Of a stretch of DNA of 64,000 bases, positions 9,436 to 18,599 are shown one piece after another (position 1 is the first letter of the stretch; each line of letters begins with the position of its first letter). The DNA lies in assembly GCA_022803075.1 (NCBI GenBank), contig JAFFTF010000001.1, positions 427,573-491,572 on the forward strand, in the 5' to 3' direction. The notes beneath the pieces are model-generated. The model saw only the letters and a program-made list of their open reading frames with translations, was not told the origin of the DNA and made no database searches. The position numbers were made by a program, and so were the translations under genes. This DNA is from Micrococcales bacterium 31B. Its GTDB lineage: Bacteria; Actinomycetota; Actinomycetes; Actinomycetales; Dermabacteraceae.

Positions 9436-11241
9436 ATGAATGACATGTCCAATGCCGCGGGGCCAGGGCTCCCGAACCCCATACTCCGGGTTCGGGAGCC
9501 CCACCTTGCGGTCGGCGCCGAGTTCGCAAACGACCAGAGCGCACGGGCGGCCCGCGAGCGGCGCAGCGACGCCGTCGCCGAGTGGCTCGCGCACACCTTC
9601 GCGACCGCCATCGGCTCCCTCACATCTCGCGCACCCCAGGACGCACGGGCCGGCGAGGATACCCAGCCCCCTGTGCCGTCCGGAATTGCCCTCGCCGCGG
9701 TGGGTTCGCTGGGGCGGCGCGAACTGGGCCCGCGCTCCGACCTTGATCTGGTGCTGCTGCACGACGGCAGCACGCTCAGTCCCGCGGCCCTCGCGGAGCT
9801 CGCGGACGCCCTGTGGTACCCCATCTGGGACGCCCACTGGCACCTCGACCACGCGGTGCGCACGGTGGCGCAATGCCTCGACACCGCCCGCAGCGACGTG
9901 ATCGCTGCCGTCTCCCTGCTCGACCTCCGGCTCATCGCGGGGGATGCGCGGCTCGTCGACGACGCGCGCGCCGCGATCTTCGGAGTGTGGAGGCGCAGCG
10001 CCCACGTGCAGGCCCAGCGCCTGATTGAGAGTCTGGTGGAGCGCGAGGCAAGCGCCGGCGACCTGGCCACGTCGAGCGAGCCCGACCTCAAGTCGGCGCG
10101 CGGCGGGCTGCGCGATGCCACGAATTTGCAGGCCCTGACCGCGACGTGGCTGGCCGACCGCCCCCGCGGGGAGGCCGACCGCGCGCAGAGCTTCTTGCTG
10201 CGCGTGCGCGACGCCGTGCACCACGTGACGAACCGGCCCACGGTGCGGCTCGTGCGTGCCGACCGGGCGGACGTGGCCCGGCTCTGCGGGTTTGCCGACG
10301 TCGACGACCTGCTCACCGAGGTCTCGGCGGCGGGCCGCGTGCTGGCCTATGCCGTCGACACGACGGCGCGGCGCGCGCTGCGTGCGAACCCCCGCGGACG
10401 CCGGCTCAGCAAGGGATTCGGGATCTCGCGGCGGCCCACCCTGACGCCGCTCGGCGGCGCCCTCGTCGAGCACGCGGGCGAGATTTCTCGGGACGCCGCG
10501 GCGCTGGGTCGGCACGACCCCCTGCTGGGGCTGCGGGTGGGGGCGGCGGCGGCCCGCACGGGTCTCGCAATTTCACCCGAGACGCTCGATCAGGCGGCGG
10601 CGGCTCCCGCGCTACCGGAGCCCTGGCCCGAAGAAGCCCGCGACCTGCTGCACATTCTGTTGGGGTGCGGCCAGCGACTCATTGGGGTGTGGGAGGCCCT
10701 CGACCAACACGGAGTGACCGCCCGCTGGTTTCCCGAGTGGGACGGCATTCGCAACCGGCCCCATCATGCCGCCGTGCATCGCTACACGGTGGACCGGCAT
10801 TCGCTGGAGACCGTCGCGGCGGCCGCGGCCCTGGTCGACCGGGTAGAGCGCCCCGGAGTGCTGCTCTTCAGTGCGCTCGTGCACGATATTGGCAAGCGCC
10901 GCGGTCAGCGCGACCATAGCGCCGAGGGGGCTCCGCTCGCGGCGCGTATGGCGCGGCGCGTGGGCTTTGGCCCCGACGACGTCGACACCGTGGAGATGCT
11001 CGTGCGCGAACACCTGACGCTCTCGGACCTCGCGACGCGCCGGGACCCCGCCGCGGCCGGTACGCGTGCCGAGCTGGCCCGGGCGGTCGGCTGGCGTCCG
11101 GACCGACTCGATCTCTTGCGGGCCCTCACCGAGGCGGACGCGCGGGGCACGGGTGGGCAGGGTTGGTCGGCCTGGCGCGCGCACCTCGTGGACGACCTCG
11201 TGTGGCGCGTGCGCGAGGACCTCGCGCAGCACCGCGCGTAG
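9436..11241 (+). CDS. glnD: PII nucleotidyltransferase GlnD, short form without ACT domains
   Basis: Modifies and de-modifies GlnK in response to nitrogen status. The nucleotidyltransferase motif GSLGRRELGPRSDLDLVLL is at about residues 92-110, and the HD domain has LVHDIGK near residue 483. The protein ends at residue 601, soon after the HD domain, so the two C-terminal ACT domains that sense glutamine in the roughly 800-890 residue enzymes are missing. Nothing downstream in another frame looks like a lost ACT domain. Start choice is uncertain: ATG 9436 or 9445, both with weak ribosome binding sites. A perfect 14-bp hairpin lies in the first codons. Confidence 0.93.
   Translation: MNDMSNAAGPGLPNPILRVREPHLAVGAEFANDQSARAARERRSDAVAEWLAHTFATAIGSLTSRAPQDARAGEDTQPPVPSGIALAAVGSLGRRELGPRSDLDLVLLHDGSTLSPAALAELADALWYPIWDAHWHLDHAVRTVAQCLDTARSDVIAAVSLLDLRLIAGDARLVDDARAAIFGVWRRSAHVQAQRLIESLVEREASAGDLATSSEPDLKSARGGLRDATNLQALTATWLADRPRGEADRAQSFLLRVRDAVHHVTNRPTVRLVRADRADVARLCGFADVDDLLTEVSAAGRVLAYAVDTTARRALRANPRGRRLSKGFGISRRPTLTPLGGALVEHAGEISRDAAALGRHDPLLGLRVGAAAARTGLAISPETLDQAAAAPALPEPWPEEARDLLHILLGCGQRLIGVWEALDQHGVTARWFPEWDGIRNRPHHAAVHRYTVDRHSLETVAAAAALVDRVERPGVLLFSALVHDIGKRRGQRDHSAEGAPLAARMARRVGFGPDDVDTVEMLVREHLTLSDLATRRDPAAAGTRAELARAVGWRPDRLDLLRALTEADARGTGGQGWSAWRAHLVDDLVWRVREDLAQHRA
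9466..9501 (+). promoter_or_regulatory. Perfect 14-bp stem-loop within the first codons of glnD
   Basis: Arms GGGCTCCCGAACCC (9466-9479) and GGGTTCGGGAGCCC (9488-9501) are exact complements with an eight-base loop, beginning 30 bases after the glnD ATG. No T-run follows, so a canonical terminator is unlikely; it may damp translation or transcription of glnD relative to amtB-glnK. Confidence 0.7.
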
Positions 11242-11382
11242 GGTACGCCCGTGGCGGAACGCGACCGCGGCGGGGGGTGTGGGCGGGAGCACCGTACGGT
11301 TCGCGGTAGTCTTGACCGTGAAAACCAGTACCGGCCGCGATGCCCCCTGCCGTCTTCGCGTAGTCGCTCGCGCCGCGTGTAT

Positions 11383-11400
11383 GGGCCGCCTGCGCGGCCC
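11383..11400 (+). promoter_or_regulatory. Hairpin in the ffh leader
   Basis: GGGCCGC and GCGGCCC pair perfectly around a CTGC loop, extended in part by flanking ATG/CAT. It ends about 15 bases before the AAAGGA ribosome binding site of ffh. Confidence 0.5.
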
Positions 11401-11425
11401 GCATGAACCGAACAAAGGATGACGA

Positions 11426-13012
11426 GTGTTCGCCTCTCTGTCTGATCGCATTACCGCCTCACTGAAGAACCTGCGCGGCAAGGGCCGCCTCTCGGAGTCG
11501 GACGTCGACGGCACGATTCGAGAGATTCGTCGCGCCCTGCTCGACGCCGACGTCGCCGTTCCCGCGGTGCGTGAGTTCACGAGCAAGGTGCGCGAGGCGG
11601 CACTCGGCGAAGAGGTCTCGAAGGCGCTGAACCCCGGCCAGCAGGTCGTCAAGATCGTGCACGCCGAATTGGTGACGATGCTCGGCGGGGCAACGGGTTC
11701 GTTGAACTTCTCGAAGCATCCGCCCACCGTCATCATGCTGGCCGGCCTCCAGGGTGCCGGCAAGACTACGCTCGCGGGCAAGTTGGCGCGCTGGCTCAAA
11801 GAACAGGGCCACACCCCCCTGCTGGTGGCGTGCGACCTGCAGCGCCCCAACGCCGTCAACCAGCTGCAGATCGTGGGCGAGCGGGCGGGCGTGCCCGTTG
11901 CCGCTCCGTTCGCGGGCAATGGCGTGGGCGACCCCGTCGAGGCCGCCGAATTTGGCATTCAGCAGGGCTGCGACAACCTGCATTCGGTCGTGATCGTCGA
12001 TACCGCGGGTCGCCTCGGCATTGATGCCGAGATGATGCAGCAGGCCATCGATATTCGCGACGCCGTCGAGCCCGACGACATTCTCTTCGTGGTGGATTCG
12101 ATGATTGGTCAGGACGCCGTCAACACGGCCGAGGCCTTCCGCGACGGCGTTGGGTTTACGGGCGTCGTGCTGTCGAAGCTCGACGGTGACACTCGCGGTG
12201 GCGCGGCGCTGTCGATTCAGCACGTGACCGGAGCGCCGATCCTGTTCGCCTCGACGGGCGAAAAGCTCGAAGAGTTCGAGGTGTTCCACCCGGACCGCAT
12301 GGCGAGCCGGATCCTCGACATGGGCGACGTGATGAGCCTGATCGAGCAGGCCGAGCGCGCGTTCGACGAAGACGAAGCCGCCGAATTGGCGCGCAAGATG
12401 CAGTCGAACGAGGACTTCACGCTCGACGATTTCTTGCAGCAGATGCAGTCCATCCGCAAGATGGGCAGCCTCAAGAAAATGATGGGCATGCTGCCCGGCA
12501 TGGCCCAGATGCGCGACCAGCTCGCCAACTTTGACGAGCGCGAGATCGACCGCGTCGAAGCCATCGTGCGGTCCATGACCCCCGCCGAGCGTCAAAACCC
12601 CAAGATCATTAACGGTTCGCGCCGGTCGCGCATCGCCAAGGGTTGCGGACGCAGCGTCAGCGAAGTCAACCAGATGCTGGAGCGCTTCGGCCAGGCGCAG
12701 CAGATGATGCGCGCCATGAAGGGTGGGGGCGGCATGCCCGGCATGCCCGGCATGCCCGGTGCCCCCGGCATGGGGCACGGCAAGAAGTCGCGGGGCCGCA
12801 TGGCACCGCCCCCGCAGTCCAAGGGCAAAAAGTCGAAGTCGGGTAACCCTGCGAAGCGGGCGGCCGAGGAGCGCGAGGCGGCGGCCAAGGCCAGCGCCCG
12901 GGCGGCGGCCCCGGGGGCCGCGTTTGGCGGCAACCAGATGCCCGACCTGCCCCCAGACTTCGACCCCTCGCAGTTGCAGGGCGGTCTCGGCGCTCTGTTC
13001 GGCAAGAAGTAA
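11426..13012 (+). CDS. ffh: Signal recognition particle protein Ffh
   Basis: GTPase that binds signal sequences of nascent chains and 4.5S RNA and delivers them to FtsY. The 528 residues have the N domain, the G domain (LAGLQGAGKTTLAGKLA, DTAGRLGID, SKLDGDTRGG) and a methionine-rich M domain (LKKMMGMLPGMAQM, then MPGMPGMPGAPGM). The C-terminal tail of about 80 residues is basic and Ala/Gly/Pro-rich. GTG start with AAAGGA upstream. It stands apart from glnD by 184 bases that hold a GC-rich hairpin, so it probably has its own promoter. Confidence 0.97.
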   Translation: MFASLSDRITASLKNLRGKGRLSESDVDGTIREIRRALLDADVAVPAVREFTSKVREAALGEEVSKALNPGQQVVKIVHAELVTMLGGATGSLNFSKHPPTVIMLAGLQGAGKTTLAGKLARWLKEQGHTPLLVACDLQRPNAVNQLQIVGERAGVPVAAPFAGNGVGDPVEAAEFGIQQGCDNLHSVVIVDTAGRLGIDAEMMQQAIDIRDAVEPDDILFVVDSMIGQDAVNTAEAFRDGVGFTGVVLSKLDGDTRGGAALSIQHVTGAPILFASTGEKLEEFEVFHPDRMASRILDMGDVMSLIEQAERAFDEDEAAELARKMQSNEDFTLDDFLQQMQSIRKMGSLKKMMGMLPGMAQMRDQLANFDEREIDRVEAIVRSMTPAERQNPKIINGSRRSRIAKGCGRSVSEVNQMLERFGQAQQMMRAMKGGGGMPGMPGMPGAPGMGHGKKSRGRMAPPPQSKGKKSKSGNPAKRAAEEREAAAKASARAAAPGAAFGGNQMPDLPPDFDPSQLQGGLGALFGKK

Positions 13013-13069
13013 TTCGAGTTCCCGCGCGGCGCGAACGAGCGACACGCGCACGTGTGTGAGAGGTGACCC

Positions 13070-14182
13070 GTGGCCGAATCCATCCTGGTGACAGGCTCCA
13101 TCGCGCGAAGCGCCCGGCGCGGCGACGCGGGCCTCGAGTTCGAGATCGCGGAGCGCGCCTACGTGCATGAGGGGCGCATCTACGGCGCGGAGCCGGAAGG
13201 CTTCGGCGCCGAGGGCGTCAGCGAGATCGAGGGCTACGCGATACCCGGCCTTGCCGACCTGCACTGCCACGTGGGCCTCGACGAGAGCGGGGCAACCGAC
13301 CACGCGCTCGCGATTCAGCAGGCCACCACCGACCGTGACACGGGAGTGCTCTTGCAGCGCGACGCGGGCTCGCCCCTCGACACGCGATTCGTGCAGGAAC
13401 GCGCAGACCTGCCCCGGCTCGTCCGGTGCGGCCGCCACCTCGCCAGGCCCAAGCGTTACCTGCGCAATTACGCGTGGGAGATCGAGCCGGAGGCCCTCGT
13501 CGAGTACGCCGTCGCCCAGGTCGCGGCGGGAGACGGCTGGGTCAAACTGGTGGGCGACTGGATCGACCGAGAGGCGGGCGACCTCAAGGCCTGCTGGCCG
13601 ACCGAGGCGCTTACGGTCGCCATCGATGCGGTACACGCGGCGGGCGGGCGCGTGACCGCGCATTGTTTCAGTCACGAATCCCTTCCGGGCCTCCTCGAGG
13701 CCGGCATCGACTGCGTCGAGCACGCGACCGGTCTCACAGCCGAGACGATTCCGTTGTTCGCCGAGCACGGCGTGGCCATCGTGCCGACCCTCGTCAACAT
13801 CGGGCAGTTTCTGGATTACGCCGAGGCAGGTCACCGGTTTCCCGCCTACGCGGCGCACATGCGCACGCTGCACGCGCACCGCTACGAGACCATCGCCGCT
13901 GCTCACGCGGCCGGAGTGCAGATTTTCGCGGGCACCGACGCCGGCGGGGTGCTGCCCCACGGCATCATCGCGAGTGAACTCGCAGAACTGCACCGTGCGG
14001 GTCTCAGCGCGGCCGAGGTGTTGGCGGCGGCGGCGTTCGATGCCCGCACGTATCTCGGCTTCGACACGCTCACGGACGGTGCGTCCGCCGACCTGGTGGT
14101 GTACTCCACCAACCCCCAAGACGACGTGCGCGCCTACGAGGAGCCCCGGGCCGTGGTCCTGCGCGGCCAGCGCGTGAGGTAG
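13070..14182 (+). CDS. Amidohydrolase-family metal-dependent hydrolase
   Basis: Predicted cytoplasmic metal hydrolase of the amidohydrolase superfamily (imidazolonepropionase/prolidase-like branch), 370 residues. Metal-site motifs are in the expected order: DLHCHVGLD (HxH) after a small N-terminal beta domain, a probable metal-bridging Lys in GWVKLVGDW, TAHCFSHES, CVEHATGL, and GTDAGG (catalytic Asp). The C-terminus returns to the beta domain (ADLVVYSTNPQDDV). GTG start with GAGAGGTGA upstream. The substrate cannot be read from sequence. It lies between ffh and the convergent mntH. Confidence 0.87.
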   Translation: MAESILVTGSIARSARRGDAGLEFEIAERAYVHEGRIYGAEPEGFGAEGVSEIEGYAIPGLADLHCHVGLDESGATDHALAIQQATTDRDTGVLLQRDAGSPLDTRFVQERADLPRLVRCGRHLARPKRYLRNYAWEIEPEALVEYAVAQVAAGDGWVKLVGDWIDREAGDLKACWPTEALTVAIDAVHAAGGRVTAHCFSHESLPGLLEAGIDCVEHATGLTAETIPLFAEHGVAIVPTLVNIGQFLDYAEAGHRFPAYAAHMRTLHAHRYETIAAAHAAGVQIFAGTDAGGVLPHGIIASELAELHRAGLSAAEVLAAAAFDARTYLGFDTLTDGASADLVVYSTNPQDDVRAYEEPRAVVLRGQRVR

Positions 14183-14247
14183 GCCGATGCGAATGGGGGA
14201 GCGGCGGCGTCCGGCCCCAACCCGCGGCGGCCCACAACGCGGCCTCG

Positions 14248-15495
14248 CTAGAGATCGGCGAGGGTCAGCACCACGAGGGCGACGTTGAGCGCGACGATGA
14301 CCGCCGCGATACCCCACGCGAGCACCCGCACGACGGGGCCGTTGCGCAGGGCGCCCATGACGGACGCCGAATCGGTCACCCGCAGCAGCGGAATCAGCGC
14401 GAACGGAATGCCGAGCGACAGCACCACCTGGCTCATCACGAGCGCCTGGGTGGGCTCGACTCCGACCGCGAGAATCACGAGGGCGGGCACCATCGTGAGC
14501 ACGCGGCGCGCGAGCACGGGCACGCGCCGCAGCAGGAGTCCCTCCATGATGGTCGCGCCCGCGTAGCACCCCACCGAGGTGGAGGCGAGGCCGCTCGCCA
14601 GCAGGCCCACGCCGAAGATGATGCCAACCGCGGCGCCCAACTGTTCGGTCATGGCGGCGTGCGCGCCCTCGATGGTGTCGGTTCCCGGCAGACCATAGAG
14701 GGAGTGCGCGGCGACCACCAGCAGGCCAATGTTGACAATCGAGGCAAGGCCGAGGGCCACCCCGATGTCGATCTTGGTGGCGCGCAGGGTCTCGCGCAGG
14801 CGCTGCACGGTGGGCCTACCGTGGCGGTCGCGCGCGAGGGCGGAGTGCAGGTAAATCGCGTGGGGCATGACGGTTGCGCCGAGCATGCTCGCCGCGAGCA
14901 GGACGCTACCGGTGCCGTCGAAGCGCGGCACGAGGCCGGTCGCAACGTCGCGCAGGGGAGCCGGAGAGATGATGAGCCCCGCGAGGAATCCCGCGGTGAT
15001 GGTGAGCAACAGCGCCGTGATGACGGTCTCGAAGAGGCGCTGCCGCCGCCCGCCCTGAATCATCAAGATCAGGGTCGAAATCAGCCCCACGATCAGGCCT
15101 CCCCACAGCAGCGGAAGCCCGAAAAGGAGGTTGAGGGCGATGGCGCCGCCGATCACCTCTGCGAGATCGGTGGCCATCGCGATGAGTTCGGCCTGCACCC
15201 AGTAGGCGCGGCGGGTGGGGGCGGAGTACCGCTGGCCCAGCACCTGTGGGAGGCTGGCGCCCGTCACGAGGCCCAGCTTGGCGGAGAGGTACTGCACGAG
15301 CATGGCCATGAGGCTCGCGAGCACGAGCACCCAGATCAACAGGTAGCCGTATTCGGCGCCGCTGCTCATGTTTGCGGCGACGTTGCCGGGGTCAACATAG
15401 GCGATGGCGGCGACAAACGCGGGGCCCATGAGGACGAGGGAATGCAGCGGACGCCGCGTGGCCCGCGGGCTGGGTGTGGGTGTCGTCGCGGTCAT
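14248..15495 (-). CDS. mntH: Nramp-family divalent metal (Mn2+) transporter
   Basis: Proton-coupled uptake of Mn2+ and related ions across the cytoplasmic membrane. The 415 residues have about 11 hydrophobic helices with the Nramp signatures DPGN (residues 35-38, first metal-binding helix) and MPHAIYLHS (sixth helix; the Met-Pro-His set is the usual metal site). The start ATG has AAGGA four bases upstream. It is convergent with the amidohydrolase and divergent from rpsP. I saw no clear MntR or DtxR operator upstream. Confidence 0.93.
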   Translation of the reverse strand: MTATTPTPSPRATRRPLHSLVLMGPAFVAAIAYVDPGNVAANMSSGAEYGYLLIWVLVLASLMAMLVQYLSAKLGLVTGASLPQVLGQRYSAPTRRAYWVQAELIAMATDLAEVIGGAIALNLLFGLPLLWGGLIVGLISTLILMIQGGRRQRLFETVITALLLTITAGFLAGLIISPAPLRDVATGLVPRFDGTGSVLLAASMLGATVMPHAIYLHSALARDRHGRPTVQRLRETLRATKIDIGVALGLASIVNIGLLVVAAHSLYGLPGTDTIEGAHAAMTEQLGAAVGIIFGVGLLASGLASTSVGCYAGATIMEGLLLRRVPVLARRVLTMVPALVILAVGVEPTQALVMSQVVLSLGIPFALIPLLRVTDSASVMGALRNGPVVRVLAWGIAAVIVALNVALVVLTLADL

Positions 15496-15811
15496 GGATT
15501 CCTTGGCGCGGCAGGGGCAAGAGTGACTGGTCTGTCAGCGTGCGGCGTGGCCGCGACAGCCCCCGCGCCGACCTTTGAACTTTACCGCGAACGCTGCCCG
15601 CACCCCTTGCCGAAGGTCCCCGGCCGATACGGTGTGGCCAGGGGCACAGGCACGGGCGTGTGTTCGTCGCAATTCTCTGGCAGAATGGGACGGTATGTGT
15701 TCGCGCGGTCCCTCTGCCCGTGAGCGCACCCCGAAGTTCGTAGCAGCCATTACCCCACGGGAATGCTCCAACTTCCCCCTTTCTATGTAGAACACAGGAG
15801 TGACCACAAAA
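15496..15811. other. Divergent mntH / rpsP intergenic region
   Basis: The 316 bases hold the promoters of mntH (leftward) and rpsP (rightward). CAGAAT near 15683 is a possible -10 for rpsP. No strong hairpin, repeat or recognised operator was found, and nothing in it looks coding. Confidence 0.5.
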
Positions 15812-16279
15812 GTGGCAGTCAAGATTCGTTTGAAGCGCCTCGGCAAGATCCGGGCACCGTACTACCGCATCGTCGTGGCTGATTCGCGCACAAAGCGCGA
15901 TGGTCGAGCCATCGAAGAAATCGGCAAGTACCACCCCACCGAAGAGCCCTCGTTCATCGAGGTCAAGAGCGACCGTGCGCAGTACTGGCTGAGCGTGGGC
16001 GCGCAGCCCACCGAGCAGGTCCTCGCGATCCTCAAGATCACGGGCGATTGGCAGAAGTTCAAGGGTCTCCCCGGCACCGAGGGCACCCTGCGTGTCAAGG
16101 GCGAGAAGGCTGCGCCCAGCGTCGCCATCGACGAGGCGCACAAGGCCGCCGCTCAGGTTCGTGAGGGCGCCGCCAAGGCCGCCGCCGCGAAGCAGGCCGA
16201 AGAGGCCGCCGCTCCCGCCGAAGAGGCCGCCGCCGAATCGGCTGAGGCCCCCGCTGCAGAAGCCACCGAAGAGGCATAA
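15812..16279 (+). CDS. rpsP: Small ribosomal subunit protein bS16 with acidic Ala-rich tail
   Basis: Structural protein of the 30S subunit. The conserved core starts at once ([20 protein letters not shown]) and ends near residue 95. It is followed by a tail of about 50 residues made mostly of Ala and Glu ([18 protein letters not shown]). The GTG at 15812 is preferred over the GTG at 15800, because the latter lies inside the AGGAGTGA ribosome binding site and bS16 proteins normally begin MAVKIRL. It overlaps khpA by one base and starts the rpsP-khpA-rimM-trmD-rplS block. Confidence 0.96.
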   Translation: MAVKIRLKRLGKIRAPYYRIVVADSRTKRDGRAIEEIGKYHPTEEPSFIEVKSDRAQYWLSVGAQPTEQVLAILKITGDWQKFKGLPGTEGTLRVKGEKAAPSVAIDEAHKAAAQVREGAAKAAAAKQAEEAAAPAEEAAAESAEAPAAEATEEA

Positions 16280-16524
16280 TGAGCGCCAACGCCGAAGCCC
16301 TGGAACACCTGGTTCGTAACCTGGTGGACAACCCCGACGACGTAGATGTCCGCGAGCAAAAACTGCGCCGCGGGGCTCTACTGCAGGTCCGGGTGAACCC
16401 CGAGGACCTGGGGCGTGTGATCGGTCGCTCCGGTCGCACCGCCAAGGCTTTGCGCACTGTCGTCACGGCCATCGCCGACGGCGAATCGGTGCGAGTTGAC
16501 ATCGTTGACGTCGACCGCCGCTAG
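16279..16524 (+). CDS. khpA: KH-domain RNA-binding protein
   Basis: Small RNA-binding protein of the KhpA/YlqC family, conserved next to rpsP in Gram-positive bacteria. The 81 residues are almost entirely one KH domain with the GXXG loop in VIGRSGRTAKALR. It starts within the stop codon of rpsP (TAATG), so translation is coupled. A terminator-like hairpin follows, before rimM. Confidence 0.95.
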   Translation: MSANAEALEHLVRNLVDNPDDVDVREQKLRRGALLQVRVNPEDLGRVIGRSGRTAKALRTVVTAIADGESVRVDIVDVDRR

Positions 16525-16546
16525 CGCGCGCAGACAACACGCTATG

Positions 16547-16579
16547 AGCGGCCCGAGCCCGGGAGGGCCGGGCCGCTTT
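16547..16579 (+). terminator. Terminator or attenuator between khpA and rimM
   Basis: AGCGGCCCG pairs perfectly with CGGGCCGCT, followed by TTTC. The short T-run and the position inside a conserved operon suggest partial termination. Confidence 0.6.
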
Positions 16580-16650
16580 CGCATTGCCGGTGCGGCAGCG
16601 CTCCCGACGTGCCCGCCGCCACCCGCCACCACCCGACACAGAAGGACACC

Positions 16651-17190
16651 ATGCTAGTCACGATCGGCACGATGGGCCGCGCCCACGGCCTGCGCGGTGA
16701 GGTCTCGGTCATCCTGCGCACCGACAGCCCCGAGGACCGCTTCGTGCGGGGCACCCAGTTCACCAATTCCCTCGCCAACCCGGCGACCCTCACGGTCGTG
16801 AAGGCCCGCGTGGCGAGCGAACGCTGGTACGTGCAATTCAAAGAGGTCACCGACCGCACGGGCGCGGAATCGTTGAACGGGGGCATCCTCACCCTCGAGG
16901 TCGACCTCGAGGACGAGAACGAGGCTGACCCCGACGCGTGGTATCCCGAACAGCTCGAGGGCCTTGAGGTGGTCACCACCTCGGGCCAGCGCCTCGGCAC
17001 CGTGACCGGAGTCGAATCGTACCCGGCCCAAGACCTGCTCGTCATAGACGAGCCCGGCAATCCCGAACCCGTGCTGCTGCCGCTCGTCGAACGACTCGTG
17101 CCCGAGGTGGACATCGACGGCGGCCGCGTGGTGGTGAGCCCGCCCGGCGGCCTGTTTGCAGCGCTGCCTGCCGAGGGTGCCGAGCAGTAG
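16651..17190 (+). CDS. rimM: Ribosome maturation factor RimM
   Basis: Assists maturation of the 30S head and binds uS19. 179 residues with the N-terminal RimM domain ([21 protein letters not shown]) and a C-terminal PRC-barrel ([16 protein letters not shown]). The ATG at 16651 has GAAGGACACC upstream and is followed by the conserved N-terminus; an in-frame GTG at 16609 would add 14 unconserved residues. trmD starts one base after the stop. Confidence 0.95.
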   Translation: MLVTIGTMGRAHGLRGEVSVILRTDSPEDRFVRGTQFTNSLANPATLTVVKARVASERWYVQFKEVTDRTGAESLNGGILTLEVDLEDENEADPDAWYPEQLEGLEVVTTSGQRLGTVTGVESYPAQDLLVIDEPGNPEPVLLPLVERLVPEVDIDGGRVVVSPPGGLFAALPAEGAEQ

Positions 17191-17191
17191 T

Positions 17192-18034
17192 ATGCGTCTT
17201 GACGTCTTCACCATTTTTCCCGAGTACCTGCAGCCCCTTGGGCTCTCCCTGTTGGGCAAGGCCCGCGAGGAGGGGTTGATCGCCCTGAGCGTGCACGACC
17301 TGCGCGAGCACGCTCACGACCGGCATCGCACCGTCGACGATGCGCCGCTCGGGGGCGGCGCGGGCATGGTCATGAAGCCTGAGCCGTGGGGTCGGGCCCT
17401 GGACGCCTGGGTGGCCAAGACCCAGCCCGGCCCCGCTGCCAGCGCGGCGGGGGAGGCCGGGGAGGTAGCCGCGCGTCCGGTCTTAATTGTGCCGTCGCCG
17501 GCGGGGGCCCGATTCGATCAGGAGATGGCCTACGAGCTGGCGGCCCTGCCCGCGCTGGGGTTTGCGTGCGGGCGTTACGAGGGCATCGACGAGCGGGTGC
17601 TCGATTACGCGCGCGAAGACCTGGGGCTCGACGTGCGACCCGTGTCGATCGGGGACTACGTGCTGAACGGCGGCGAGGTCGCGGTGCTGGCGATGATCGA
17701 GGCCATCGTGCGGCTGCTGCCGGGAGTGATCGGTAACGCGGCGAGCCTCGACGAGGAGTCGCACACGGGTGGCCTGCTGGAATACCCCGTGTACACGCGG
17801 CCCGCGGTGTGGAACCGGCATTCGGCACCCGAGGTTTTGCTGAGCGGTCACCACGCGAAGGTGGCGAGGTGGCGGCGCGATCAGCAGCTGCTGCGCACGT
17901 GCGCGCGTCGGCCCGACCTAATCGAGGCGCTCGACCCGCAGGCGCTCGATAAGGCGGATCGCGCGGTGTTGCGCGAGCAGGGTTTCGCGATCCGCGATGG
18001 GCGCGTCGTGCGCAGCACTGGTACCGACGGGTAG
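17192..18034 (+). CDS. trmD: tRNA (guanine-37-N1)-methyltransferase TrmD
   Basis: Adds the N1 methyl group to G37 of tRNAs using S-adenosylmethionine and prevents +1 frameshifting. The 280 residues contain the SPOUT trefoil-knot motifs: [42 protein letters not shown] and [20 protein letters not shown]. The ATG lies one base after the rimM stop. The length is slightly above the usual 240-260 residues. Confidence 0.96.
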   Translation: MRLDVFTIFPEYLQPLGLSLLGKAREEGLIALSVHDLREHAHDRHRTVDDAPLGGGAGMVMKPEPWGRALDAWVAKTQPGPAASAAGEAGEVAARPVLIVPSPAGARFDQEMAYELAALPALGFACGRYEGIDERVLDYAREDLGLDVRPVSIGDYVLNGGEVAVLAMIEAIVRLLPGVIGNAASLDEESHTGGLLEYPVYTRPAVWNRHSAPEVLLSGHHAKVARWRRDQQLLRTCARRPDLIEALDPQALDKADRAVLREQGFAIRDGRVVRSTGTDG

Positions 18035-18060
18035 GGTGCCGAAAGCTACACTGACTGCGC

Positions 18061-18090
18061 TTGGAGCCCGCTTGCGCGGGAACGTACACT
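18061..18090 (+). promoter_or_regulatory. Candidate promoter of rplS
   Basis: TTGGAG (18061-18066) and TACACT (18085-18090) are separated by 18 bases. A second -10-like TACACT lies at 18047-18052. Both are in the 206-base gap between trmD and rplS, which suggests rplS can be transcribed separately. Confidence 0.45.
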
Positions 18091-18154
18091 GGTCGGGCGT
18101 GTGTTTTGATGCTGCCATAGGGGCGTTGGACGCGAGGTTTGCCTCACGCGCACC

Positions 18155-18197
18155 GGGATCGAGTCCGATCCCCTCGAAGCCCGGCACGTTTCGTGCC
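18155..18197 (+). promoter_or_regulatory. Structured leader of rplS: two perfect hairpins
   Basis: GGGATCG-AGTC-CGATCCC (18155-18172) and GGCACG-TTT-CGTGCC (18183-18197) are perfect stem-loops about 45-85 bases before the rplS ATG. A third imperfect helix (GAGG/CCTC with CGCG arms) lies just upstream near 18130-18150. Possible autogenous control by bL19. Confidence 0.5.
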
Positions 18198-18240
18198 AGA
18201 GTAATGCGGCTGACCTGTGGCAGTCGTTGGAGTGAAAACC

Positions 18241-18588
18241 ATGCAGAAGCTTGATTTTGTCACTGAGTCGCAGTTGCGCCAGGACATCCCCGTCCTCCGC
18301 TCGGGCGACCTGGTCAAGGTGCACGTGAAGGTCGTCGAAGGCAACCGTTCGCGTATCCAGGTGTTCCAGGGTCACGTCATCGCGATCCACGGCAAGGGCA
18401 TTGGCGAGACCTTCACGGTCCGCAAGGTGTCGTTCGGCGTGGGCGTGGAGCGTAAGTTCCCCGTGCACGCACCCACGATCGAAAAGGTCGAGGTCATGAG
18501 CCACGGTGACGTGCGCCGCGCGAAGCTCTACTACCTGCGCGAACTGAGCGGCAAGGCCGCGAAGATCCGCGAAAAGCGCGAAATCTAA
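18241..18588 (+). CDS. rplS: Large ribosomal subunit protein bL19
   Basis: Structural protein at the 30S-50S interface. 115 residues with the conserved [36 protein letters not shown] and [18 protein letters not shown]. The ATG at 18241 is preferred because GGAG sits at a normal distance; the in-frame GTG at 18217 would add eight residues not usual in the family. The signal peptidase gene follows 11 bases downstream. Confidence 0.96.
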   Translation: MQKLDFVTESQLRQDIPVLRSGDLVKVHVKVVEGNRSRIQVFQGHVIAIHGKGIGETFTVRKVSFGVGVERKFPVHAPTIEKVEVMSHGDVRRAKLYYLRELSGKAAKIREKREI

Positions 18589-18599
18589 GTATTAGATCT

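Noticed and set aside
11459-14569. 1036-residue open frame on the minus strand
   Set aside because: It lies antisense to ffh and the amidohydrolase, both with clear motifs; the frame is open only because of GC-rich codon use.
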